Below are positions 34,607 to 45,885 of a stretch of 64,000 bases of DNA, piece after piece (positions within the stretch are counted from its first letter, which is position 1; each line of letters starts with the position of its first letter). Source of the stretch: Mustela lutreola (taxonomy: Eukaryota > Chordata > Mammalia > Carnivora > Mustelidae). Made by a program: the position numbers and the translations under genes. Below the pieces are notes generated by a model. That model was not told the DNA's origin and made no database searches. It was given only the letters and a program-made list of their open reading frames with translations. Where the stretch lies: contig NC_081295.1 in assembly GCF_030435805.1 (NCBI RefSeq), positions 157,637,001 through 157,701,000 on the forward strand, given 5' to 3'.

Positions 34607-34791
34607 TTTTTTGAAGATTTTATTTGAGAGACAGAGTGCGAGGGAGAGAGCACATGAGTGGGGCAAGGGGCAGAGAGAGCAGCAGACTCCCCGCTGAGCA
34701 GGGAGCCTGATGCGGGACTCCATTCCAGACCCTGGGATCATGACCTGAACCGAAGCAGACACTTAGCTGACTGAGCCACCCAGGCTCCCCC
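34607..34791 (-). mobile_element. CAN SINE
   Basis: Minus copy: GAAGATTTTATTTGAGAGAC to CTGAGCCACCCAGGCTCCCC. Confidence 0.88.
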
Positions 34792-35034
34792 AGAATTGTT
34801 TTCTTTGTTTACAACAAAAGACCTTGACTAATACAGAAAATGGTACCAGAAAGTGGGTTGAAATTTTCTGAAGATCTCTTATTAGTCAGGGGAAAGAGTG
34901 GGACTTATTAGATGAGGAAAGAGTGGGACTCTGAGAATTGGAATGAGGAGAAATGTGGCATCCAGGGTTCATGGTTCCCCACCGCACAGCCTCCCATTCT
35001 AGCCAAGGAGCATTTCTTTTGTCTAATAAAGCTG

Positions 35035-35935
35035 CCTTGCTTGACAATGCTGCACCTATCAAGAAGATGAAAATATCAGCTACAGACTGGGAGCAAATAT
35101 TTGTAAAAGATATATCCAATAAAGGACCATTATTCAAAATACATAAAGAACTCTTAAAATTCAACAATAAACAACCTGATTTTAAAACAGGCCATAAACA
35201 ATGAATCTTGGAACACTGCACCAAAAACAAACGATGTATTTTATGATGAACAACATAACACAATAAAAATAAATAAATAAAACAGGCCAAAGACCTTAGC
35301 TCACTAAAGAATAAATACAGGAGTCAAATAAGCACATGTAAAGACAGTCCACATAATATGTTGCTATAGACTAAATGTTTTATCTCTCTCCCCTTCACCA
35401 AATTCATACATTAAAACCTAATTCCCAGTGAGATGGTGTTAGGAGGTGGGGGCCTTTGGGAGGCCTTACATCATGAAGGTGGGCCTTTTCATATGGGATT
35501 GGTGCTCTTAACAATAAAAGAGAACACCCAGACCCTACAGACCTCCCTTTTACCTTGGGTGGTTACAGCTAGAAGGTGCTACCTGTTAACCACAAAGTGG
35601 TTCCTTACCAGACACCACATCTGCCAGTGCCATGATCTCGGACTTCCCAGTCTTGGGCATTTTGGTTTCAGCCCAAGTGGGCTAAGACATACATCATCAT
35701 GAAAATGCAAATTAGAACAACGATGAGATTCCACTTCCTGACCATTAGAATGACCAAAATTCAGAACAAGTACACCAAATGCTGGCAAGGATGTGCTGAG
35801 GTAGGACCTCCCACTCATTGCTGATGGGAACACAAAATTGTTCAGCCACCTTGGAAGGCAGTCTGGAAGTTTCTTACGAAACTAAATATACTCCTACCAT
35901 AAGATCCAACAATTACCCTTCTTCCTTTAAAGACC
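35035..35935 (+). mobile_element. L1 3' fragment interrupted by an LTR
   Basis: 'gactgggagcaaatatttgt', 'aaagaactcttaaaattcaa' and, after the LTR, 'tggcaaggatgtgctgaggt' run in L1 ORF2 order. Confidence 0.78.
35361..35693 (+). mobile_element. MaLR (MLT1/MST-type) solo LTR fossil
   Basis: TG...CA-bounded sequence with hallmark 'tggtgttaggaggtgggggc' and 'aagtgggctaagaca'. No internal region is attached. Ancient, predating carnivores. It interrupts an L1 fragment. Confidence 0.72.
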
Positions 35936-35939
35936 TTAT

Positions 35940-37470
35940 AAACTATTCATGGAAGCAAGATATTTCATAAGAGGAAATGTATATTAAAGAAAATTAGCAT
36001 ACCCACAATTCTCAAGACATAGCATATGTCCTTAATATTTAAAATCAGCATATTTTGGTTGATTCACTTACAGTCATTTATGCATTCGCTCAATAAATTA
36101 ACGTAACTTTTATGCCTACTAAGCACAAGGCACAATATTAGGCACTGCAGGGCAGGAAAACTAACCAGATCCTCCATTCCAAGAAGATGATACACCGGTA
36201 TCTCTCTACATGCACACAAATAACTAAGAATCACTAAAAATGTGCTAAGTGCCATCCTAGATGTACAGGTAAAGGGTGAAGAGAATTTGGAGGTGGAAGA
36301 AATCATCTGTAAGCAGGAAGCAAGAAGGTGGTGGTATCATGAAGGTGAGTGTTACTGAACTACGTCTCAAACATCAGATACGGATTTCAGGTTAAACATG
36401 ACACATAAAACAAAGGCATTTGTCTACCACAATGGCAGTAAAAGAATTTTTCAAAGGTATAATCTCACAAAGGAAAAGAGGTTGGGAAGGAAAAATGACA
36501 ACAGAAAAGCAATGTCAAGTATTTTGGAAGCTGGAAAGGAAACTGGAATTCAGAGGGAAATCACCCATCAGCAAGCTCCTCGTGTCCACAAAACCACCAA
36601 CCAGCACTGCGGTATCTCACTGTGAAATGAGTGGGCCAGAACAACCAAACACCTGAGGAAAGTTTTTAACTCTAAGAGACAGACAAAAGCAAATATGAAT
36701 AACTCAAATATAAGAGGCAATGGAAGGAGGAGAACACCTCAGGTGACATTAAAGAGATATTGTAACCTTGAAACATAAACAATTACTAGAAAATTGGGGG
36801 TATATTTAGAGAACATAAAATAGTAGTTGAAAATTATATGATATAAAGGAAAGATTAAATAAAAGTTTTGAAAGGTTGTGGGAAATTCTTAGAAAGTAGA
36901 ACAAAAATATAGATATAGGAAAGGAATAAAATAGATTAAAAAAATTAACATATCAGATCAGGAGACTTGTCAGGTTTTAGAGGACTTGACTAATAACACT
37001 AGTGTTCTCTTCATGAATTCAAAACAAAATGAAAAATGGACATAGATGCCAGAGAGATTATCAAAATGTGTTTGCATTATTGTTGTTAGAGCTGCTTGAA
37101 GATCACCGTCTATGTCATGCAATCGAATCATCTTGCTTTTTCTTCACCCCTGAGAGCACTTACCCCATCAGTTACTGGCACAAATGGATGACCCGCCCAC
37201 CCCCATCCCCGACACACACACACACACAGAACCACATGATGACTCTGTGCCCACAGGTCAAGCATCTGGCGAGGCGGAGCAGGATGAATCCTGAAGACAG
37301 GTTACATTCAACCAGAGACAAAGTGGCTGAGTCCAGCATGCTCAGCTCCGTTTGCAGCTAACCAATCTTAATTTAACACTGTATGTGTTTTTAAAAGACT
37401 TTTTTATTTTTTAGAGATAAAGGCACCCCTAGTGCCATATATTAATTGTACTTCAATTAAAAAAATATAA
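35940..37470. other. unassigned intergenic DNA
   Basis: A short MIR-like piece near 36075-36165 ('gcctactaagcacaaggcac') and a (CA)n run near 37213 are present. No gene seen. Confidence 0.35.
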
Positions 37471-37473
37471 AAT

Positions 37474-37665
37474 AGGAGTGCCTGGGTGGCTCAGTCAGTA
37501 AAGCGGCTGATTTCAGCCCGGTCATGATCTCAGGGTCCTGGGTCGTGGGGCTCCCACTCAACAGGAGGCCTCCCTCTCAGCAGGAAGTCTACTTGTCTCC
37601 CTCTCCCTCTACCCCTCCCCCTGCTCCTTCTCTTAAATAAATAAATAAATCTTCTAAAAAATAAA
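37474..37665 (+). mobile_element. CAN SINE
   Basis: GAGTGCCTGGGTGGCTCAGT to TAAATAAATAAATCTTC. Confidence 0.88.
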
Positions 37666-37710
37666 TTTAAAAAATTTAAAAAACAATATTATAGTTTATA
37701 CTTCAATTTT

Positions 37711-37896
37711 TAAAAAAGATTTTATTTATTTATTTGACAGACAGAGATCACAAGTAGACAGAGAGGCCGACAGAGAGAGGGGGAAGCAGGCTCCCTGTTG
37801 AGCAGAGAGCCCGATGCGGGGCTCGATCCCAGGACCCTGAGATCATGACTCGAGCTGAAGGCAGAGGCTTAACCCACTAAGCCACCCAGGTGCCCC
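37711..37896 (-). mobile_element. CAN SINE
   Basis: Minus full-length copy; 'tacttcaattttt' on both sides is a likely target-site duplication. Confidence 0.93.
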
Positions 37897-37909
37897 TACT
37901 TCAATTTTT

Positions 37910-39900
37910 TTAATTAAAAATTACAAGTCTACCAATCTGATAAATTCCTTTTTCTTTCTCAAAACTATGAAGGAGAGAGTTGAGATAAACTGGAAACATT
38001 CCCACATACATTTCCTGCCTGGTGAATGCACTGGAACTTCTTCCACTGTATTAAAAGCAGAGCTTAGAAAATAAGTGTTCTTCCTCCCTCATCAACATTC
38101 AGATCTGAATGGTAGAGTTCTACCTAGAAGGAATGTGAAAATACAGAGGAAGAGATCAGCCAATGAATTTATCTTTAAAAATTCCCAAACTAAAAGACGT
38201 GAGTGTCTAGCTATCCAAGCATAGCGAAAGAAAAAAGACCCACATGTGGTTGCATTGTTCATGAAATTCAGATAAATCAGGACAAAATGATCCCAAAGAC
38301 TTCCAGAGAGGGAAATGTGTATATGAAGTACAATTACAATAAGGGAGAAATGGTCCTGAACTTATTCACAGCAGCTGCGGAGGTAAGAAGGTGAGGAGGA
38401 ATTGGAAGGTGATCTTAGTGTCCCTAAGTGATGGCAAAGGGCATCCGAGAGGTACGTGCGTATTCTTTGACGGACGGATGCACGCAGTATCATCACTGCA
38501 GCAGAGGGTACATGAAGGGGGGTAGTGGAAATCCAGGATGTAAAGATAACCCGAGTAACATGGACGATCTCGAATACAAGGTTAAGAAGTCTGAGCAAAT
38601 GAAGATGCTTTCAGAAGGGCTGTGAGGTGATGGAGGCAGGACTCAGAGCATTTACTGCAGCCACGGGATGAAGGATCAAAGAGCAGGAGACTGGAAGCTG
38701 GGGGTTGGCTGGAAATTTGCAGGAGTCCAGGGAGAGAGGCTGAGAACGTCAGCTGGGAAATCAGGAGACAGGTGTGCGTGAGGTGCCGAGAGAATGGAAA
38801 TTCAGTGAACCGAAGGGGCATGTATGTGCACATTGATAGGAATATGTGATTCAACCAAAAAAGGTCTCCTGAGAAAGGTAAATGTGAAGCTTGGTTTGTG
38901 GGTCCCTCCTCACCAGAGGATGGATTCCTGCTTCCCCAAGACACCTCTAGGTCTACTTGACCAACTTCCCCATCACAAAATGTCACGTAACTACCTGAAT
39001 TCATTGTTAGGATGGTTTGTTGTTGCTGTTTAAGCACCAAGGACAGGGACAGAGACAGATACTGAGGCAGAGGCAGTGGTAAAGGATCACTTCTCCAAAA
39101 AGAGAACATAATAAGCTACATTTGCCAGAAGGCTCATGTATCTGAGTTGAGATGAAGAAGAGTAAAACGAGACCCCACAGCACCTCCCCCCAATCCTCAG
39201 TGCTTCAGCTTCTTGGTCATTGTTCATAACGTCTGATCTTCCCATTTGTCTTCAGGGTATCGCCCTTTAGAGAACCGGTCTTTAGTGACTTGACCTATTC
39301 TCTCTCCTCTGTCTCCGAGGTAGCAGGAACTTTCGGACATAATTCTGAAATTAAAGTCAACAAATGACAGCTCTTGGTCCGGCACAATGAGAAGTCACTT
39401 AGTTCATGGAGTCATCTCACCCTGCCTGATCTTGTTCGGAATCCGGAAACTTCATTTTCTGTCTCGGAACCAAATAAAACTGAACCACCCCAGTGCCATC
39501 TAGGCTGGGGTGCATAGAAAGAGATACCAGCAGAACACACCTCTTCTCGTCTGAACTCGTATCAAGCAGGTGTCATTAGCTATAGACGTTTAGTTGGGAG
39601 AAAGTTTGCAAAAGGGTTGGATTCCAAAAGTCTGAGAGGGGGAAGCAGGTACAATTTGGCTGGGGGTCCAGTAAGAGCCACTAAGGGTCTTGAGACAGCA
39701 GGTAGGATGAATGTACTTCTGTAGAAATAGGTTCCAAGTCTGTGTCAAAGGCAGACAAAATCAGTTCTCACCCACTATGCCAGTGGTCCCGGAGGGGCTG
39801 TCATTGGCAAATGAACCTCCCTGGAGAAACAGTGTCCATCTCTCACTTGAAGTTCCAGTTATGATGATAGATTACATCAGTCTTTCCACCCATTAAGCCC
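37910..39900. other. unassigned intergenic DNA
   Basis: About 2 kb without a recognised gene or named repeat. The longest frame (175 codons, minus, 38582-39109) is rich in Ser and Leu and shows no domain. Confidence 0.35.
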
Positions 39901-39904
39901 ATCT

Positions 39905-40091
39905 TTTTTTAACATTTTATTTATTTATTTGACAGAGAGAGATCGCAAGAAGGCAGAGAGGCAGGCAGAGAGAGGAGGAAGCAGTCTCCCCACTGAGCAG
40001 AGAACCCGATGTGGGGCTCGATCCCAGGACCCTGAGATCATGACCTGAGCCGAAGGCAGAGGCTTAACCCACTGAGCCACCCAGGCGCCTT
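39905..40091 (-). mobile_element. CAN SINE
   Basis: Minus copy: TTTTAACATTTTATTTATT to GAGCCACCCAGGCGCC, with similar 'cccatctt' on both sides. Confidence 0.92.
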
Positions 40092-40230
40092 TCATTAATC
40101 CCATCTTAACAGCAAGAGAGAGTAGGATTTACACCAACAGTTTTCAGAAACCAAACAAATACTCCATTGGTGATGATGATAGGTTAATACATGTAGATTT
40201 AAAATAATTTAAAAAGTGCTTTGAAAGTAG

Positions 40231-40370
40231 GATGCCTGTGTGGCTCAGTCAGTTGGGTGTCTCCTAGGCTTCTGGAATCAAGTCCCGCATCGGGTTCCTT
40301 GCTAGGCAGAAGCCTGTCTCTCCCTCTGCCCGCCGCTCCCCCGGCTTGTGCTGTCTCTGACAAATACATA

Positions 40371-40406
<36 letters not shown>
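40231..40406 (+). mobile_element. CAN SINE, internally shortened
   Basis: Head GGATGCCTGTGTGGCTCAGT; part of the middle is missing; ends in a long poly-A (40378-40405). Confidence 0.85.
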
Positions 40407-40407
<1 letters not shown>

Positions 40408-40570
40408 CGCTTTAAAGTCCAAAGCCTTACTAACTCTGTGACAGTGCCTTTATCTCAACACTTTCTGCACATCCACAAAGCTGCCTCTTCAGGTGGCACT
40501 TAGCTAATTAGATGCTGTCCTGATGAAGCGGTCACTCAGAGCTGAGTCGTGCAATTCTCCCTCTCCTGCC

Positions 40571-41172
40571 TGTTACGGACTGAATTGTGTTCCCCCTTTC
40601 AACCCCTATGTTGAAGCCCTTTACCCTTAACGTGACTATATTTTGTGATAGGACTTTTTTTTTTTTTTTTTTTAAGATTTTATTTATTTATTTGAGAGAG
40701 AGACAGTGAGAGAGAACATGAGCGAGGAGAAGGTCAGAGGGAGAAGCAGACTCCCCATGGAGCTGGGAGCCTGATGTGGGACTCGATCCCGGGACTCCAG
40801 GATCATGACCTGAGCCGAAGGCAGTCGTCCAACCAACTGAGCCACCCAGGCGCCCTGTGATAGGACTTTTAAGGAATTAAGGTTAAATGAGGTCCTAAGG
40901 TCAGTGCCCTTACTTAGTAAGACTGGTGAGCTTATAGGAAGAGAAAGAGATACCAGAGCTGTCTCACTGTCTCTCTCTCCTTGAAAGGCCACGTGTAGAC
41001 ACAGCAGGAAGGTGGAGGCCTACAAGGCAGAGGAAAGGCCTCACCAGGAAACCAGCTCTGAACGCACCTTTATCTTAGACCTCTGGCCTCCAGAACTGTA
41101 AGAAGATGATCTTGTTGTGTAAGCCACCTGGTTTGTGATATTCTGTTACAGCAGCCCTGGCTGACTGATACA
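40571..41172 (+). mobile_element. MaLR (MLT1-type) solo LTR fossil with nested SINE
   Basis: Starts 'tgttacggactgaattgtgt', has 'aattaaggttaaatgaggtc' and 'cctccagaactgtaagaaga', and ends at 'ggctgactgataca'. Bounded by TG and CA. Ancient; no internal region. A younger SINE (40659-40855) sits inside. Confidence 0.78.
40659..40855 (-). mobile_element. young CAN SINE with a 15-bp target-site duplication
   Basis: TGTGATAGGACTTTT lies at 40644-40658 and 40856-40870. The body nearly matches the copy at 16455-16646. Confidence 0.95.
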
Positions 41173-41539
41173 CTGTGTTTCTATCAAAAGTATCAGGGAA
41201 CGAGGAGAGGATGTCCCAGGCAAAAGCAGAGAGAGCCCAGGAGAGAGAGAAGAACAATTCAGTTTGTTCATTTGGCCTGTTCATTCTTCATGGAGAACTT
41301 TTTCCATAGATTTCCAAAGATTCATTTTACATTTTCCTCTTCCAGGATTCAAACACGAGTCAGGTGTTCTCTGGGCAAGTACTTTCTCACGGAAAACAAA
41401 GTTATCTCAGGCCCCCAAACCTATAAGACTAAGGTTTGAGATCAGTCTAAGTTGCTTAATTTTGTTTGACTCTGTGGCCAAAGCCTTCATTCTTGACCCT
41501 AGTAAAAACAGAAGACAGGTATCATAAGAAAGGCATGGT

Positions 41540-41720
41540 TCTACAATCAGACAGACAGGCTTGGGTTTGACATTGAGCTCTGACCTTACTCTCTGTCTGA
41601 TTACATTACTGAGCCTGTTTCCTCATCTTCAAAGAGCTGATTATTAGGCATATTTGACAGGGTTGATTAAGTGAGAGTGTATCTGCAAACACCTGGGATA
41701 TCGTAGACTTCCAATAATTC
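41540..41720 (-). mobile_element. MIR fragment
   Basis: 'gagcctgtttcctcatcttc' and 'agggttgattaagtgagagt' match the reversed MIR. Confidence 0.65.
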
Positions 41721-41837
41721 TAATTTGATGATAGGAGGGTACGCAGATGTTTCTGAATCAGTACAAAAGTGCAAAGGGCATTTGTTGACCTCACTTTTCG
41801 TTCAGCTATGTCTGTAATGGGGAGTTCTGCAAAGGTA

Positions 41838-41999
41838 ATTCACTTGCTTCAAAATCACTTAGAGTACTTGCTAAAAGTATGCATTTCTGGGTCCTTCAGC
41901 AAACCAGAATTAAAACTTCTGGGGATGAGTCCCAAGACACTGTATTTTAACAAGCTCCCTAGGTGATTTAAATGCACACCCAGCTTAGGAATCACTGCA
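41838..41999 (+). mobile_element. hAT-type MITE (MER20/MER5-like)
   Basis: 'attttaacaagctccctagg' and the end 'gcttaggaatcactgc' are typical of Charlie-group MITEs. Confidence 0.55.
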
Positions 42000-42537
42000 T
42001 TATAGGATCATTCTATGCTTTTAACTGCAGAATTAAAATTCAGTTTCCAGTGGGGCTAACTTATTTAGTTCCTTGGGGACTAAAACCCTTCTTTGAAGAC
42101 TGAAGACCTATAAGAAACTATACACTACTATTTCATAATTTAGTAGTATTTGGAAAACCATATATAAATCATAACATGCTGGATTCTCTCAAGTCACTAA
42201 TTAATTATATGGGAATTCAGAAAAAGGCTTTCAGCGTTGGGAACATTTTTCTTGGTCTTCCTCTATCCCTCCCCCAAAAAGAGAGGACAGGGAGGAGCTT
42301 CAGCAAAGTTATCCCAAAGGAAGTTACTGATTTCTGGATTTCTCAGCTCTGGATCCACAGGAAGTCCCTTTCCTTTCTGTTTCCCCCTCTGTCAGTTCTC
42401 ATAAAGAAACACACCCCTTTTCCTTCAAAGTGAGAGTTTTGCAGTCACAACTGCTTCAGAGTGATTGGATCAGAATTTATATAAGGAGCAGAAGGGGTTA
42501 GTGGGGGGAAGCAGCTTTCGGAGAAGAGGAAAAGCCT

Positions 42538-42611
42538 AGGCCCCACTGGGAGTCGAACCCAGGATCTCCTGTTTACAAGACAGGCGCTTTAACCAGCTAA
42601 GCCATGGAGCC
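42538..42611 (-). tRNA. tRNA-Thr (anticodon TGT)
   Basis: A 74-nt cloverleaf. The acceptor stem GGCTCCA pairs with TGGGGCC. The anticodon loop CTTGTAA sits on the CCTGT/ACAGG stem, giving TGT. The T arm is CTGGGTTCGACTCCCAG. The D arm (TAGCTGGTTAAAGC) and box A/B positions are intact. A pol III terminator TTTT follows four bases after the gene (42530-42533). No intron and no encoded CCA. A GC-rich block begins directly upstream. Confidence 0.97.
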
Positions 42612-42619
42612 CACACACG

Positions 42620-43945
42620 CGCCTAAGCTAGTGCCAGGTCTGTCCTTGCTGTTCGATGAAGTACAGTCGCCGGAGCGCGCACAGAGCCGGTTCCCGCGAG
42701 AAAGCGCACGAACCCCCAAACGTCGTTTCGTTCCTTGAGCAGGACCCCCATTGGCGCCACTTGCGTGTTGGGGCTCCCGGCACTTGACTCAGCCAAGAAT
42801 AACCCTCGGGGACAGTCAAGGCCACGCACTTTCCGTCCCCGGCTGGGATGAAGTCCTCCTGGAGCTCGCCGCGCTGGGGTTGCGCCCGTCCCTCGGAACG
42901 CGGGCGCGGCTCTCCCATGTCCGAAGCTACGGGCTCTCAAAAGGGGGCTTCGGGCAAGACTCTGGGGCCGCGGGATTGGGGCGCACTTCCGCCCCGCAAG
43001 CAGTGACTCGGCCGGGGGTCGGGGGCCGAGAAGAGGGTGCGGGGTGCGGACCTCCGCGGAGTCAGTCACGCCGCAGTGTCACACCCGCAGTGGAGGGCTG
43101 GGGGCGGGGGGGGGGGAGGATGAGGCGGATGAGGGGGAGGGGGCCCGGCACGCCCACCCCAGGGGGGTTCCTGGGTCCAGATACGACCCTCTTAGGGAGG
43201 GGAGCTATATCGTCCCTGCGGACCACTGCCCTGCCCACTCGGGCACCACCAAGGCTTCACATCGAGGGCAACGCGCCATCAGCTCCCGGAGGTGACGCCT
43301 CCTCCCCTCTAACACCATCCTCTGAGGTCGCTGCCCTCCTGGGTGGCCCGCACCCCTTCCCCGAGGCCGCACCCCACGCCGTGACCCGAATCACCTCCAC
43401 CAGGTCGTACCCAAGGCGCAAAGAGCGGGGCTTGCGGGGGACACCCGATCGCGCCGTTCGCCGGCGGGAGGGGCCTGGGACTCGGGGTCTGAGGGTCCAC
43501 AGGTGGCCCCTTAATCCCAGCCACAGGTGGCGCGCGGAGGGGTCGGGGCCGCCGGGCGGGACTGGCGGCTGGAGGAGACCCCCGGGACCCGCCCAGACCG
43601 CGCTGTGGGCTTGGGGCTGCCGGGACCTGTCCTCTCCTCCCGGGAGGACGCGAAGACCCTCGCCAAATTCAAACGGATCCCCGCCCTAAGCTGTGGGACC
43701 GTGTCCCTCCGTCTCTCTCACACATACGTCCGCACGCACAACGGGGACTCCAGCGGCGCTCCAGCTCGGGTGGGGAGGACGCGGGGATGGGTGGGGGGAT
43801 GGGTGGGGTCCCCTCTGACTTGCTCCTGCAGAGCCGGACACAGCTCCCGGCCCTCCACCAGCCCGCAGCCAACCGCACACCGGAGACTCGACAGAGTGCG
43901 ACCGAACCGGAACGCAGCCATTCCGCGGACACTCACAGGCGGCTC
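42620..43945. promoter_or_regulatory. GC/CpG-rich block upstream of tRNA-Thr(TGT)
   Basis: About 1.3 kb of CpG-rich sequence beginning directly 5' of the tRNA. Open frames of up to 312 codons are unlikely to be genes. The part around 43310-43500 is similar to 59830-60110 next to the other tRNA-Thr gene. Confidence 0.6.
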
Positions 43946-44069
43946 CGTGCAGACACAGTGACTCTGAACGAACCGCACGAAACTGAGAAACAAAGTTGGA
44001 GGACGTCCCTACTCGACCGCAGATTTACCATAAAGCGCAGTAATAAAGGCAGTGAGGTGGTGGTTTAAA

Positions 44070-44095
44070 ACAAACAAACAAACAAACAAACAAAG
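44070..44095. repeat. (CAAA)n microsatellite
   Basis: Six CAAA units inside the L1-derived segment; the right arm has an A/G-rich run at the matching place. Confidence 0.85.
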
Positions 44096-44267
44096 ACCGC
44101 TCAGTGGAGCAGAATAGAGCGCCCAGAGAGAGACCCGAACAGTGAACTGGCCGCTGAGCAAAGGCGGGGCACGGAGCCGACTCTCGGACGCCCCGCGCCC
44201 AACCACTGGGTGTGCGCACGCGGAAACCAAAGCGCAAAGAACCTAGACACAGACCTGATACCGCTGC

Positions 44268-44457
44268 CTTAAAAAAAAAAAAAAATGATTTTATTTCTCT
44301 GACAAAAAGAGAGAGAGAAAGCACAAGCACACCGAGTGGGAGAGAGAGAAGCAGACTCCCAGATGAGCAGGAAGCCTGCGGGACTCGATCCAGGGACCCC
44401 AGGTTCATGACCTGAATGAAGGAAGACACTTAACAACTGAGCCACCCAGGAGCGCCT
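44268..44457 (-). mobile_element. CAN SINE
   Basis: Minus copy ending 'actgagccacccaggagcgc'. Absent from the right palindrome arm, so inserted after the arms formed. Confidence 0.85.
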
Positions 44458-44469
44458 ACTCTTCCCTAT

Positions 44470-44671
44470 TTAAAAAAAGATTTTGCTTTATTTGACCGCA
44501 CGCGAGAGAGAGCATTCCATTGCCAAGAATGCACAGCAGGGGGAGTAGCAGAGGCAGAAGCAGACTCCGGGCTGAGCTGAGAGCCCCATGTGGGACTGAA
44601 TCCGAGGGCCCTAGGGTCATGACCTGAGCTGAAGGCAGATGCTTAACTGGCTGAACCACTCCGGCACCCTA
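44470..44671 (-). mobile_element. CAN SINE
   Basis: Minus copy: AAAAAGATTTTGCTTTATTT to 'gaaccactccggcaccc'. Also absent from the right arm. Confidence 0.82.
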
Positions 44672-45183
44672 GATCATACATACACCCTGTACAAAATTAC
44701 ACTCAAAATGGATCCTAGATCTATATTAAAATGTAAAACCATAAAATCCTAGAAAGTAACGCAGAGGAAAACATAGGTGACTTTGGGTTTAGTGGTAACT
44801 TCTTAGACACAACACCAAAAACACGATTCATGGCAGGAAAACCTGATAAGCTAGAGTTCAGGAGAATTTAGAATTTCTGTCCTGCAAGACACGACTAAGA
44901 AAATGAGAAGACACGCCACAGACTGGGAGAACATATTTGCAAAAGACATATCTGAGAAAGGACTGCTACCCAACATATGCAAAGAACTCTTAAAACTCAA
45001 CAATGAGAAAGGAAACAGCTCAATTTATGTGTATTTTCCCATCATGAAAACTGTGCTCTTTAATCCCTACCACCGCTTTACCCCACATTCCCTAAAGTTA
45101 ATAGTTTCTGGGTTTCTCTGTCTCTCCGTTTTCTCTGCCCCCCCCCCCCCGCTCTACTCATTTGCTTTGTTTCCTAAATTCTG

Positions 45184-45885
45184 CATATGAGGAAAGTCTT
45201 AACGGTACTCGCAGGTCTGTGGCAGGCTGACTGCTGTCCCTTGGCCTGGTGCCCTCTAGCTGCACCCCTGCTGCAGGCGGCAGTTCCTCCTCCTCTCACC
45301 GCTGGCTCACAGCCCCACTGTAGGCAGAGACCACACCTTCCTGCTCACCTCATGGGTCAGTGCACACTGGGCTGCTCCCATGATTTGGCTCTGGTTGGTA
45401 ATGCTGCAAGTGTTTTTGTATTTCTTAGGTAAATACCCAGTAGTGTGATTCCTGGATCATAGGATAGTTTTATTTTTAGATTTCTGAGGAACCTCCACAG
45501 TGTTCCACAATGACTGCACCAATCTGCGTCCCCACCAGCAGTGCACGAGGGGTCCCCTTTCTGCACATCCTCGCCAGCACTTGTTCTTTCTCGAGCTGTT
45601 GACGTTATCCGTACTGACGGGGCTCGGTGACCTCTCATGGTAGTTTTGACTTCCATTTCCCCGATGACGAGTGATGTTGCGCATCTTGTCATGTGTCTGT
45701 TGGCCACGTGTCTGTCACCTTCGGAGCAATGTCTGTTCGTGTCTTCTGCCCGTTTTTGACCTGGGTTGTCTGTCTCTGGAGTTCTGTTGTATCAGCTCTG
45801 TATATATCTTGGACAATAACCCTTTATCAGATGTGTCATTTGCAAATATCTTCTCCCATTCAGTTGGTTGGCTCTAGCCAGAGGG
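45184..45885 (-). mobile_element. L1 3' fragment in the left palindrome arm
   Basis: Reverse strand of L1 ORF2/3' end ('ggtaaatacccagtagtgtg', 'caaatatcttctcccattca'). It mirrors 52192-52893. Confidence 0.85.

Larger units (their letters stand above)
43945..45100 (+). mobile_element. L1-derived outer part of the left palindrome arm
   Basis: The plus strand matches the reverse complement of 53060-53770 in pieces: 'gcagatttacc' and 'tggagcagaatagagcgccc' in its outer part, 'aacatatttgcaaaagaca' nearer the centre. It is split by two SINEs, at 44268-44457 and 44470-44671. The outermost part (43945-44260) is strongly GC-enriched compared with the right copy. Confidence 0.65.

Noticed and set aside
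42751-43689. 312-codon plus-strand open frame
   Set aside because: Lies in a CpG-rich block, has Arg/Pro/Gly-rich text with no domain, and overlaps frames on both strands. Composition artefact.
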